From contig DJOI01000074.1 in NCBI GenBank assembly GCA_002439605.1, positions 1-64,000 on the forward strand: DNA of 64,000 nucleotides. Reading direction: 5' to 3'. A program made the translations under genes and the position numbers. The stretch is from Candidatus Segatella mututuai (GTDB lineage: Bacteria; Bacteroidota; Bacteroidia; Bacteroidales; Bacteroidaceae). This document shows, piece after piece, positions 18,900-27,269 of this stretch (its first letter is position 1; each line of letters opens with the position of its first letter). The notes beneath the pieces are model-generated. The model saw only the letters and a list, made by a program, of their open reading frames with translations, ran no database searches and was not told where the DNA came from.

Positions 18900-19775
18900 A
18901 TGGACATTAAGAACATAAAGAAAGAATGGAACGCAACCATTCTCGACATTCTGAAGGCTTTCATCAACATTTGCCACACACATAATCTGCGCTACTACTG
19001 CTGCGCAGGAACAGCCATCGGAGCCGTGCGACACCATGGAATGATACCCTGGGACGACGACATCGACGTCATTATGCCGCGCCCCGACTATGACCGCTTC
19101 CTCGAGATGGCACGCCATGAGGATTTCGGCAACTATGAAGTAGTAACGCCCTACAACAATGCCCGTTACCCACTCTATTTCTCCAAGTTAGTAAACAAGA
19201 ACACGACTCTCATCGAGGAGAAAGAACGCCCCTGCGTCATCGGGCTCTTCATCGACATCTTTCCGCTCGATGCCACTGCCGACGATGTGGAACAGGCCAA
19301 GATGCTGCAGCGCAAATACGTGAAGTACATCAATTGCCTCAACGCCATTTCCACCCGCAACACCTTCGGCGAATACCTGGTGCTGCTCACTCAGCGCAAG
19401 ACGTGGGGACGCTTCGTCGTCAAGACTGCAGCCTATTTCTTTCGCAACCTCATGCGCCAACATTTCATCACGAAGATGGATCGCCTGAGCCATCTCTACG
19501 ACTTCGACAAGGCACAGAACGTACAGGTTTACACAGGCTCCTATCACGAGCGCGAGATTTTCCCCAAGGCATGGCTTGGGGCAGGCAAGCTGTTCCCCTT
19601 CGAAGACACCACTGTCCTACTGCCTGCCGAATACGACAAGTATCTAAGCCACTTTTTCGGCGACTACATGCAACTGCCTCCCGCAGAACAGCGAGTGGAA
19701 AAGCACCTACGCTACTACCTCAACATGGATAAAAGGGAAACATGGAAGGAGATTTCGAAAAAGATAAGAAAGTAA
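18900..19775 (+). CDS. LicD family phosphotransferase
   Basis: LicD proteins transfer phosphocholine or another phospho-substituent from a CDP-activated donor to surface glycans. The 291-residue protein has the conserved N-terminal core: LRYYCCAGTAIGAVRHHGMIPWDDDIDVIMPRPDY, with the metal/nucleotide acidic cluster DDDID near 57-61. IGLFIDIFPLD follows near 110. No signal peptide or membrane segment is visible. It converges on the epimerase gene (35-base gap), and an IspD/TarI-like cytidylyltransferase lies 1.2 kb away, a plausible source of the CDP donor. Donor and acceptor are unknown. Confidence 0.88.
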   Translation: MDIKNIKKEWNATILDILKAFINICHTHNLRYYCCAGTAIGAVRHHGMIPWDDDIDVIMPRPDYDRFLEMARHEDFGNYEVVTPYNNARYPLYFSKLVNKNTTLIEEKERPCVIGLFIDIFPLDATADDVEQAKMLQRKYVKYINCLNAISTRNTFGEYLVLLTQRKTWGRFVVKTAAYFFRNLMRQHFITKMDRLSHLYDFDKAQNVQVYTGSYHEREIFPKAWLGAGKLFPFEDTTVLLPAEYDKYLSHFFGDYMQLPPAEQRVEKHLRYYLNMDKRETWKEISKKIRK

Positions 19776-19809
19776 GAATCTACTTCCGGAACTTGAATAA
19801 AGAATGCTT

Positions 19810-20880
19810 TTATCTTACGCCCATCCTGTCTACTACGCTCTTCATTGTATGCTCGAAACCTTTCTCCACATCCCAGAGAGGTTTCCAGCCCAAAGCCTTC
19901 AGTTTGTCGGTATTGAAAGTCGCCTTGGTAATAGGAGTCGTATTGCCTTTCCTCACATCGTCCTCTGCTATGTCAAACACCACCTTGCGGTTAGCCTTCC
20001 TTGCAATCAACTCGGCTAACTCACGAATAGAGATGTTAGCCTCCGAATTCGCCACATTATAAGCATTCCCCCTCTCGCCATCGAGCAAGAGGCGCAGAAT
20101 GGCATGAGCCGCATCCACGACATAAAGCCACGACCGGAATGCCTCGCCATGACTCTTCAGCACAATATCCTCGCCACGCAACACGTTGCGGATAAACTGG
20201 GCATACACCCTGTTGTCACTCTCAGTGAAGCCAGGACCGTAAGTATGGCTCAACCGGGCTATGACGACATCTGCGCCATATTCCTCACCATAGGCCATAC
20301 AGAGCGTTTCGGCGGCACGCTTCGACGATGGATAACAAGCCCTCACCGAGGCACAGTCCACATAACCGCTACTCGTCTCTGAAAACTCTTTTCCATCGCC
20401 CTCACCATAAACCTCGCCCGAAGAGATGTAAACCATGCGTTTCATGCCATGGCTCAAACCAAACTCCATCAAGTGGGCGACACCGTCAAAGTTCGCTTTC
20501 ATCACCTCCACAGGTTTTCCACGGAAAAAGTTAGGACTCGCACTGCTCGCCGCATCGATGATAAAGTCTGCTCCATGCGCCAACAGCCCATGAGCCTCAC
20601 TCTGTTCGTCCATAGGCTGCGTAACATCCATCTCTACAAAGCCAAAGTCAGCCTTTTCCAAGTAAGCAGCAAATTTCATTTTGGCACGTTGCCTGTTACG
20701 TCCTGCCGCCACAACCCTGTAACCTCTGTCAGGATTCAGCATCAGCACGTCGACCACGCAACTTCCTATCAGTCCTGTGGCACCCACTACGAGTATCGTC
20801 TTCCCATCAAGACGCTTCAAGTCGAGCCCCTCGTCGAAGAGACGCTCCACATCTATCCTGTATCTTGTACTTTCCGACAT
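19810..20880 (-). CDS. NAD-dependent epimerase/dehydratase (extended SDR)
   Basis: Probably modifies a nucleotide-activated sugar. I chose the ATG at 20880 (356 residues); an in-frame TTG lies 12 codons upstream. The Rossmann fingerprint is TILVVGATGLIGS, the catalytic YxxxK is YPSSK, with serine in YISSGEVYGEG ahead of it. C-terminal features (RSWLYVVDAAHAILRLL and GNAYNVAN) are those of dTDP-glucose dehydratase or UDP-glucuronate decarboxylase relatives. It lies downstream of the cytidylyltransferase gene with a 75-base gap and is likely co-transcribed with it, so a CDP-linked substrate is conceivable. Specific activity cannot be assigned. Confidence 0.85.
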   Translation of the reverse strand: MSESTRYRIDVERLFDEGLDLKRLDGKTILVVGATGLIGSCVVDVLMLNPDRGYRVVAAGRNRQRAKMKFAAYLEKADFGFVEMDVTQPMDEQSEAHGLLAHGADFIIDAASSASPNFFRGKPVEVMKANFDGVAHLMEFGLSHGMKRMVYISSGEVYGEGDGKEFSETSSGYVDCASVRACYPSSKRAAETLCMAYGEEYGADVVIARLSHTYGPGFTESDNRVYAQFIRNVLRGEDIVLKSHGEAFRSWLYVVDAAHAILRLLLDGERGNAYNVANSEANISIRELAELIARKANRKVVFDIAEDDVRKGNTTPITKATFNTDKLKALGWKPLWDVEKGFEHTMKSVVDRMGVR

Positions 20881-20955
20881 TGCTATATGAATTTGATCGT
20901 TGACACGCAGACCCAAAGCAAGAGATATCCTTCTCGTCCAGCCGACCTGATATTT

Positions 20956-21672
20956 TCACTTAATCCATTCCTCCGGCTGTACCTTCATCAGCGCCTTGAG
21001 AATCTCGAGGTCCTCCACGGTTGTAATCTTGATGTTTTTCTCCGATCCCGGTACGATATGCATCTTCCTGCCGCCCAGCTCAGCCATCAGCGTACACGAC
21101 GCCACCGAGTTGTCGATGCCCTTTGCCTTGGCCTCCTCGTGTGCAGCAATCAAGTTGCCTAACCGGAACGTCTGTGGTGTCTGGGTGCGAATCAACTTAT
21201 CACGTGGAATACTCGCTGTCGCGGTAAACCCGTCCTCACTCTCCAGGATTGCCTCACGACACTTGATGCCCGTAATCGCACAACCGTACTTCTGGCAAAC
21301 GGCGATGTTGGAAGAGATGATGTCCTGCGAGAGCAGAGGTCGCACCGCATCATGCACCAGCACCAGGTCGTCGTCACCACACCCCGCCTCTTTCAGACCG
21401 TAGATGCCATTGTGTATCGACTCCTGTCCGTTGGCTCCTCCTGGAAAAATCCACTTCAACTTGGTAATACAAAACTGGTTGGCATACGACTGCAGCACCG
21501 TTTCCCATCCTGCCAGGCACACCACGGCGATTCCCTGAATGTCGGGATGCTTCTGAAATGCCATCATCGTATGAATGATTATCGGGCAATTATCCACGTG
21601 CATAAACTGTTTGGGGATGTCCTGACCCATTCTGTTGCCAGAACCACCAGCTATAATAAGAGCATAGTTCAT
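20956..21672 (-). CDS. IspD/TarI family cytidylyltransferase
   Basis: Transfers CMP from CTP to a sugar- or polyol-phosphate. The start at 21672 (MNYALIIAGGSGNRMG, 238 residues) fits the family; the frame extends to 21708 without support. The nucleotide-binding loop is AGGSGNRMG-x4-PKQF. Others are HDAVRPLLS, TPQTF and NIKITTVEDL. HDAVRP and the C-terminal VASCTLMAELGG spacing resemble TarI (ribitol-5-phosphate) at least as much as IspD (methylerythritol-4-phosphate). Linkage to an epimerase and LicD favours a role in CDP-activated surface glycan precursors, but the housekeeping IspD role cannot be excluded. Confidence 0.82.
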   Translation of the reverse strand: MNYALIIAGGSGNRMGQDIPKQFMHVDNCPIIIHTMMAFQKHPDIQGIAVVCLAGWETVLQSYANQFCITKLKWIFPGGANGQESIHNGIYGLKEAGCGDDDLVLVHDAVRPLLSQDIISSNIAVCQKYGCAITGIKCREAILESEDGFTATASIPRDKLIRTQTPQTFRLGNLIAAHEEAKAKGIDNSVASCTLMAELGGRKMHIVPGSEKNIKITTVEDLEILKALMKVQPEEWIK

Positions 21673-21731
21673 ATCGTTTATTCTTTTAGTCCATGTATGC
21701 GAGAACATGCTCCATGCAAGTTCTCATGGTG

Positions 21732-21739
21732 CAAAGATA
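21732..21739 (-). promoter_or_regulatory. -7 element for cytidylyltransferase-epimerase
   Basis: Minus-strand TATCTTTG, 60 bases upstream of the chosen start, matches the Bacteroidetes -7 box. No clear -33 TTG at the standard distance. Confidence 0.45.
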
Positions 21740-21860
21740 CAAAAAATAAAGCAACTACTTCCCTTTTCGTAAAAAACTATGTATCATTTCTTGATTTCTT
21801 CTTCATAAGAAGACCAACAAACACAAGAGCTACAGGCCTATCATAGGCGACAACAATGCA

Positions 21861-21944
21861 CCCCTACTACCGACCGAGCCTTGCCCCTACTACCGACCGA
21901 GCCTCGCCCCTACTACCGACCAAGCCTCGCCCCTACTACCGACC
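21861..21944. repeat. 23-bp tandem repeat (CCCCTACTACCGACC)
   Basis: Three full 23-bp units begin at 21861, 21884 and 21907, with a fourth partial unit (15 bases) at 21930. The invariant part is CCCCTACTACCGACC; the remaining eight bases vary slightly (GAGCCTTG, GAGCCTCG, AAGCCTCG). Located between the 3' end of the copper ATPase gene and the 5' side of the cytidylyltransferase gene. No spacer structure, so it is not CRISPR. Confidence 0.92.
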
Positions 21945-21947
21945 CCC

Positions 21948-21975
21948 TTATAACGGCTATAAAATGCTGTTATAA
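21948..21975 (-). terminator. hairpin after copA
   Basis: TTATAACGGC and GCTGTTATAA pair over 10 bp (one G-T) around an eight-base AT-rich loop, 12 bases beyond the copA stop codon. Probably ends copA transcription, though without a strong T tract. Confidence 0.5.
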
Positions 21976-21986
21976 AGGCATTGTAC

Positions 21987-23915
21987 TCACGCCCACCTCA
22001 GCCTTAGCGAGTTGAGCACTACGCTCAGGCTCGAACAAGCCATCAGACCACTTGCCCACATGGGTGTAATCTGGAAGTTGATGCCAAAGATATGGAGTGC
22101 TCCTGCCGCCAATGGAATGCACACAAGGTTATAGACAAAAGCCCAGAAAAGGTTTTGCCATATCATACCCACGGTCTTTCGACTCAGCGCAACGGCATCG
22201 GGAAGCGCCATCAAATCATCGCCCATGAGCGTCACCTGAGCCACGTCCATCGCGACATCGGTTCCTCGCCCCATAGCGATACTCACATCTGCCAGGGCAA
22301 GGGCCTGCGTGTCGTTGATGCCGTCGCCCACCATTGCTACTCGCTTGCCTTGCTGCTGCAAAGCCTTCACCAAAGCCTGTTTGTCACCAGGCAACACCTT
22401 GCTACGATAGTTATCGATACCGGCTTCCCGAGCCCAGTAACCGACAGCTTCCTCCTTGTCACCACTCATCATGTACACCTCGATGCCCTCTTTCCGAAGA
22501 GCTTGTATGGCTTCCTTTGCATGGGGCTTGAGCGTCTCGCGTGCCTGCAGAGGCAGTTGGTCTTGGCGGGTGAAATCAATGTTGGGGTTAGGAATGGTGA
22601 GCGTTCCCGTCTTATCGATAACGAGGGTGTCCACCTTTCTGAGATTCTCCAAAGCCGATGCGTCCTTGATGAGGATTTGCTTCTGAGCCGCCTTTCCTAT
22701 GCCAACCATCAAGGCTGTAGGAGTTGCCAGTCCCATGGCACAAGGACAGGCGATGACCAAAACTGCCACAGTCGACAGAATGGCTTGTGGTAGTGCATCG
22801 TTTCCCTCTATAGCCCACCAGACTAAAAAGGTGACAAGGGAGATGGCTGTCACTACGGGAACAAAGACCATGGCAGCCTTGTCGACGATTCGCTGCACCG
22901 GAGCCTTGCTGCTCTGCGCCTGCTGCACCATGCGTATGATGTGGGCCAGGGCTGTGTCCTCACCTATCTGGCGGGCTTTCATCCGCAACTTTCCCTGACT
23001 CGGGATAGTACCCGCCAGCACCTGGTCGCCCGCCTTCTTCATGGCAGGAGTTGGCTCGCCACTTATCATCGCCTCGTCCACGTAAGCAGCATCGGCAGTC
23101 ATGAGGCTCTCCGCCTCGGTCACCACTCCGTCTACAGGAATTTTCTCGCCAGCGCGCACTTCTATAGTATCGCCTGGCTGAATGGTTGAAATGGGCACTT
23201 CCTCCATCTTGTAATCGCCGGGGGTACCCGTTTCCTCACGAGTCACCAATCTGGCTGTCTTGGGCTGCATGCCCATCAGTTGGCGTATGCTGTTGGCGGT
23301 GCTGTCCTTGGCCTTTTCCTCTAAGCACCTGCCCGTCAGCACAAAGGTGACAATCATCACGGAAGCATCAAAATAAGTATGCCATTCCATGCCCCGTGTG
23401 CCCCATACGGCATCGCCCCAAAAGGTGTTGAACGCACTGAAGAAGAAAGCTATCAAGGTACTGAGCGCCACCAGCGAATCCATGTTGGCTGTATGGTGAG
23501 CGAGTTGTTTGCAGGCTGAGCTGTAGAACTGTCGACCACAGAATAACATATTGGCAAGAGCCAGAAGTAAGCACACCTGATGGGAAAAGCTGTCGTCCCG
23601 GGTCATGGAAAAGTACATGGTGAGGGCAGCAAAGAGCCATGACGCAAGGGTTCGGCGGCGCAACAGCGTGAACTCGCGTCGGTTGATTTCCTCCGCATTT
23701 CTGTCGCGCTCTATGACAAGGTCGTAACCAGCGTTGCTCACCTCGCGCTTCATGTCTTCGACCGAGATGATTTCGGGATTATAGTCTATTAAAGCAGTGC
23801 GGTTGGCAAGAGAAACCGAAACCGAGTTGATGCCTTTGAGTGATCGGAGCTTCTCCTCCACATGAGCCGAGCAAACGCTACACGCCATGCCTATCACAGG
23901 TATTGTTTTCCTCAT
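21987..23915 (-). CDS. copA: copper-translocating P1B-type ATPase
   Basis: Inner-membrane pump exporting Cu(+). One N-terminal heavy-metal-associated domain (residues 1-66) carries the CxxC site (Cys12, Cys15 in GMACSVCSA). The membrane CPC motif (about 387-389, IACPCAMGLATP) is the hallmark of P1B-1 copper pumps. Phosphorylation motif DKTGTL (about 433), ISGEPTP actuator loop and MVGDGINDTQALA hinge are intact. At 642 residues it is on the short side because there is only one HMA domain. It stands as a single gene; no cop repressor or chaperone is adjacent. Confidence 0.93.
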   Translation of the reverse strand: MRKTIPVIGMACSVCSAHVEEKLRSLKGINSVSVSLANRTALIDYNPEIISVEDMKREVSNAGYDLVIERDRNAEEINRREFTLLRRRTLASWLFAALTMYFSMTRDDSFSHQVCLLLALANMLFCGRQFYSSACKQLAHHTANMDSLVALSTLIAFFFSAFNTFWGDAVWGTRGMEWHTYFDASVMIVTFVLTGRCLEEKAKDSTANSIRQLMGMQPKTARLVTREETGTPGDYKMEEVPISTIQPGDTIEVRAGEKIPVDGVVTEAESLMTADAAYVDEAMISGEPTPAMKKAGDQVLAGTIPSQGKLRMKARQIGEDTALAHIIRMVQQAQSSKAPVQRIVDKAAMVFVPVVTAISLVTFLVWWAIEGNDALPQAILSTVAVLVIACPCAMGLATPTALMVGIGKAAQKQILIKDASALENLRKVDTLVIDKTGTLTIPNPNIDFTRQDQLPLQARETLKPHAKEAIQALRKEGIEVYMMSGDKEEAVGYWAREAGIDNYRSKVLPGDKQALVKALQQQGKRVAMVGDGINDTQALALADVSIAMGRGTDVAMDVAQVTLMGDDLMALPDAVALSRKTVGMIWQNLFWAFVYNLVCIPLAAGALHIFGINFQITPMWASGLMACSSLSVVLNSLRLRWA

Positions 23916-23978
23916 TTTTCTTCTTTGGTATATGTATATGTATTAGAAACTCATATTGCTCACAAATATTCACTTATG

Positions 23979-23986
23979 CAAAGGTA
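23979..23986 (-). promoter_or_regulatory. -7 element of copA
   Basis: Minus-strand TACCTTTG 64 bases upstream of the copA start. No convincing -33 box was found, which may mean activator dependence. Confidence 0.4.
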
Positions 23987-24132
23987 CGAAGATTATTTGT
24001 GCCATGAACGATACAAAACGAAGATTTAGAAAAAATTAGTAGAGATTCCTCCGCACATCGGACATGAAGAATGGCGAAGAAACAGTCTTGTACGTCGAGG
24101 CATAAATTGTGCCCACTGCCACACATATCGAC

Positions 24133-24167
24133 AAAAAAAGCAGGTTCCAACTCTTCTTGGAACCTGC
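24133..24167 (-). terminator. terminator of hsp20
   Basis: Perfect 11-bp stem GCAGGTTCCAA/TTGGAACCTGC with a six-base loop, followed on the minus strand by seven T residues (A run 24133-24139 on plus). It lies 53 bases after the hsp20 stop. Confidence 0.85.
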
Positions 24168-24219
24168 CCTCATTGTTTGTCATCATTTATGTAAAATCAT
24201 CAACTGGTGAGAATTCACA

Positions 24220-24660
24220 TTACTTTACCTCTATCTGCTTGGTTGTCTTAGCTTCTTCCTTAGGAGTGAGCTTTGGAATCTCAACCTCAAGCACACCATC
24301 GTTTACTTTTGCCGAAATATGCTCACGGTCAGCATCCTCTGGCAAAGTGTAACACTGCTGATAGTTGCTGTAGGAGAACTCACGACGCAGATAGTGCTCG
24401 TGCTTGTCATCATCCTTGTGCTCCATCTTGTTCTCGATGGCGACACAGAGATTACCATCGTTGTCGAGGTTGACGCGAACCCATTCCTTCTTCAAGCCAG
24501 GAGCAGCAACCTCCATGATGTAGGCTTTGTCGTTCATCTTGATATTGGTGGCAGGAGCGGTAGCAACGTTCATGCGAGGCATCAAGTCGGTATCAAAGAA
24601 ATTGTCATCAAACCAATTATTCAACCAATTAGAATCATTACTTCTACGAGCTAACAACAT
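24220..24660 (-). CDS. small heat shock protein (Hsp20/alpha-crystallin family)
   Basis: ATP-independent holdase that binds unfolding proteins. The ATG at 24660 gives 146 residues and is preceded by GGAGG; an upstream TTG in frame adds five residues but is less likely. The alpha-crystallin domain runs from about 40 to 135 with KMNDKAYIMEVAAPGLKKEWVRVNLDNDGNL and the terminal strand ISAKVNDGVLEVEIPK. The short N-terminal arm (ARRSNDSNWLNNWFDDNFF) and C-terminal IEVK tail are typical. A long 5' region with a dyad element upstream suggests regulated transcription. Confidence 0.93.
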   Translation of the reverse strand: MLLARRSNDSNWLNNWFDDNFFDTDLMPRMNVATAPATNIKMNDKAYIMEVAAPGLKKEWVRVNLDNDGNLCVAIENKMEHKDDDKHEHYLRREFSYSNYQQCYTLPEDADREHISAKVNDGVLEVEIPKLTPKEEAKTTKQIEVK

Positions 24661-25029
24661 AATTAAAACCTCCAATTTTCTTTTACTCGTCCTCTCGGTG
24701 CCTTGCGACTCCGTCGGGATTTCTATTTGTTTACTTACTTATTATTCTTTTTAATTGACTGCCTTGAACCTCAAGGTCTTGGCAACTTATTGATTGCCAT
24801 CGCCTTAATTTCTTCGGCCTTCGTTGATGGGATGTGCAAGATGCGTGCCAGCACATAAGGCTCTCCCCCAATTGCCAATTCTGTCGCTGCGAAATGACAA
24901 AGATGTCAGCAAGTCTTAAAAAAAATTACACTTTGCTGACAAGTCCATTAGCCTTTGCTGTTCTGTAGGCTGTAAGGCTGCAATGATAGCTAATAAATGT
25001 TATAAAGAATTTCTTTTTCGCCTGTCAAG
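24661..25029. other. hsp20-aminopeptidase divergent intergenic region
   Basis: A 458-base gap separates hsp20 and the aminopeptidase. It holds the hsp20 ribosome-binding site (GGAGG near 24672), about 220 bases of probable hsp20 leader, the dyad at 24904-24941 and the aminopeptidase promoter. I see no gene in it. Confidence 0.5.
24898..24941 (-). promoter_or_regulatory. putative hsp20 promoter with dyad operator
   Basis: Perfect 9-bp inverted half-sites TGTCAGCAA (24904-24912) and TTGCTGACA (24933-24941) are 20 bases apart. They bracket the -10 to -40 area of a minus-strand -7-like box CATCTTTG (plus 24898-24905). This is consistent with a repressor site, but function is inferred. Confidence 0.45.
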
Positions 25030-25059
25030 TTGTTTTGTTGGGTATTTATTGTAAATTTG
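25030..25059 (+). promoter_or_regulatory. promoter of M18 aminopeptidase
   Basis: TTG at 25030-25032, a 19-base spacer and TAAATTTG at 25052-25059 match the Bacteroidetes consensus. The start codon is 59 bases further on. Confidence 0.7.
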
Positions 25060-25118
25060 CAGTATATTAATAAGGTAATACATATTAGTTTAGTCAATTA
25101 ACGAAAACAAGATAAAAC

Positions 25119-26417
25119 ATGATTAAGAGATTATTGTCATTTCTCGATGCATCGCCAGTCAATTTCCTGGCCGTCAAAAATCTTACTGAAGAGTTGCTGC
25201 AACATGGTTATCGCCATATCAACGCCACCGAGCCCATAGGCACGGTAAAGGCTGGCGACAAGTTCTTTGTCACCAAGAACGACTCCTCCATCTATGCCTT
25301 CCAAATAGGCAGGAAGCCTTTGGCAGAAACAGGATTTCACATGATTTGCGCCCATTGCGACTCACCCACGTTCCGTATCAAGCCGCACGCCGAGATAGAC
25401 TGCGAGGGAGGCATCGTAAAGCTCAACACCGAGGTATACGGAGGTCCCATCATGTCGACTTGGTTCGACCGTCCGCTTACCTTGGCAGGAAGAGTCATCG
25501 TGAGGGGCAAGGACGTGATGAGCCCTACAACCCTCCTATTGCACGTGAAGCGTCCCTTGCTGCAGATAAGCAATTTGGCCATCCACTTCAACCGTCAGGT
25601 AAACGACGGAGTGAAACTGAGCCGACAGAAAGACGTGTTGCCCATCTTGGGAATCATCAACGACGAGTTGGAAAAGGGCAACCTGCTGATGAACATCATC
25701 ATCGAGGAACTGAACAAGCAACAGACAGTAGCACGCAAGGACATTCTCGACTTCGACCTTTATCTGGCTGATGCCACACCAGCCTGCACCTTCGGCGCGC
25801 ACAATGAGTTTATCTCTTCGGGCAGACTCGATGACCTGTCCATGTGCTTCGCCGGACTCGAGGCGCTGTTGGCTTCACAACCTACCGACACCACCCAGGT
25901 GCTCGCCATCTTTGACAACGAGGAAACGGGATCGCAGACCAAGCAGGGAGCTGGAAGTCCATTCCTCTCCTACATGCTCAAGCGCATCGCCTTGGCGCAG
26001 AGCGGCACCGAGGAAGCATACTACCAAGCCGTGGAGCGTGCTTTCATGATTTCGGCGGACAACGCCCATGCCTGGCATCCCAACTACTCCGAGAAATACG
26101 ACCCCACCAACCATCCCATGCTGGGAGGCGGTCCCGTCATCAAGTTCAATGCTGCCCAGAAGTATGCCAGCGATGCCCTCTCGGCATCGGTCTTTGCCAG
26201 CCTGTGCGAGAAGGCAGGCGTGCCTTGCCAGCGTTTTGTCAACCATAGCGACGTGGCAGGCGGAAGCACATTGGGCAACATCTTGGCATCGTCCATCCCG
26301 CTGCGCGGTGTCGACATGGGAAATGCCATCCTTGCCATGCACAGTTGCCGCGAGACGGGAAGCACGGCCGACCATGACTTCTGCGTCAAGGTGTTCACAC
26401 AGTTCTACCAGGAATAG
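25119..26417 (+). CDS. M18 family aminopeptidase
   Basis: Cytosolic zinc aminopeptidase (aspartyl aminopeptidase type) releasing N-terminal acidic residues from peptides. The 432-residue length matches bacterial ApeB-like enzymes. Metal and catalytic motifs are visible: GFHMICAHCDSPTFRIKP (His ligand), IFDNEETGSQTKQGAGS (Glu general base and ligand), SADNAHAWHPNY and the C-terminal NHSDVAGGSTLGNI. No signal peptide. It precedes a HAD phosphatase by 51 bases on the same strand. Confidence 0.94.
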   Translation: MIKRLLSFLDASPVNFLAVKNLTEELLQHGYRHINATEPIGTVKAGDKFFVTKNDSSIYAFQIGRKPLAETGFHMICAHCDSPTFRIKPHAEIDCEGGIVKLNTEVYGGPIMSTWFDRPLTLAGRVIVRGKDVMSPTTLLLHVKRPLLQISNLAIHFNRQVNDGVKLSRQKDVLPILGIINDELEKGNLLMNIIIEELNKQQTVARKDILDFDLYLADATPACTFGAHNEFISSGRLDDLSMCFAGLEALLASQPTDTTQVLAIFDNEETGSQTKQGAGSPFLSYMLKRIALAQSGTEEAYYQAVERAFMISADNAHAWHPNYSEKYDPTNHPMLGGGPVIKFNAAQKYASDALSASVFASLCEKAGVPCQRFVNHSDVAGGSTLGNILASSIPLRGVDMGNAILAMHSCRETGSTADHDFCVKVFTQFYQE

Positions 26418-26468
26418 CGAAACGTCAAGGAAACTTCATAGACTGAAAAATTATCCCTTATACAAGAA

Positions 26469-27113
26469 ATGAAATACATCATTTTTGATTTCGACGGAAC
26501 CATCGGCGACTCGCAACGGCTGATAGTAAAGACCTTGCAAGACACGATGCGGGAAAGAGGACTCGATGTGAAGTCGGACGAGGCTTGCGCCAAAACTATC
26601 GGACTTCGACTCGACGAAGCTTTTGTGGCGCTCTTTGGCATGAGTGCAGAGGAAGGAGAAGCCTGCGCTGCCACCTATCGAAGAATATTCATGAAGAACA
26701 AAGAAGTAATGATTGTCGAGCCGTTTCCCCATGTGATAGAAACGCTGCGAGAACTGCATCGCCGTGGATTCGTGCTGGGGGTGGCAAGCAGTCGCAACCA
26801 TTGTTCGCTCGATGGTTATGTCAGGCAGATGGCTCTCGAAAACATCTTCACATCAATAGTGGCTGGCGACGATGTGGAGCATGCGAAACCTGCCCCCGAC
26901 ATGGTGTTGCAAGCCTTGAAAGAGATGGATGGAAAAATAGAAGAAACTTTGGTGGTAGGCGACATGACATTCGATGTAGACATGGCACACAACGCAGGTT
27001 GCAAGGCCTGTGCCGTGACCTATGGCAACGGGACACGCGAGCAACTTGCCTCTGCAGATTGGATAATCGACGACTTCGCGGAATTGCTGAAGAGTGACTT
27101 TTGCACTGTCTGA
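26469..27113 (+). CDS. HAD-superfamily hydrolase (phosphoglycolate phosphatase-like)
   Basis: The 214-residue protein shows motif I FDFDGTIGDS (nucleophile Asp8 and Asp10 region), a helical cap domain, motif II GVASSRN, a lysine in HAKPAPDMV (motif III) and motif IV VVGDMTFDVDMA. The architecture fits the PGP/beta-phosphoglucomutase subfamily, and substrate is not predictable. It is probably co-transcribed with the aminopeptidase and ends at a bidirectional hairpin. Confidence 0.88.
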   Translation: MKYIIFDFDGTIGDSQRLIVKTLQDTMRERGLDVKSDEACAKTIGLRLDEAFVALFGMSAEEGEACAATYRRIFMKNKEVMIVEPFPHVIETLRELHRRGFVLGVASSRNHCSLDGYVRQMALENIFTSIVAGDDVEHAKPAPDMVLQALKEMDGKIEETLVVGDMTFDVDMAHNAGCKACAVTYGNGTREQLASADWIIDDFAELLKSDFCTV

Positions 27114-27208
27114 GCATCACGGCTTCTTTCAACATCACTTCAAAAAGGAATAAGCCTTACCTCGCAAAGTAACAAAGACAAAACGACCTTGTCCCTCTTA
27201 TATAAAAG

Positions 27209-27245
27209 CGGAAAAGACAGATGCAAGATACACCTGTCTTTTCCG
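27209..27245. terminator. bidirectional terminator between HAD gene and kor operon
   Basis: Perfect 12-bp stem (CGGAAAAGACAG and complement) with a 13-base loop between two convergent genes. Short T/A runs lie on both sides, so it can serve either strand. Confidence 0.75.
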
Positions 27246-27269
27246 TCTTAAACAATTATCATTACTTTT

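Noticed and set aside
21861..21944. Possible CRISPR array
   Set aside because: Units are contiguous 23-bp tandem repeats with no unique spacers and no cas genes nearby.
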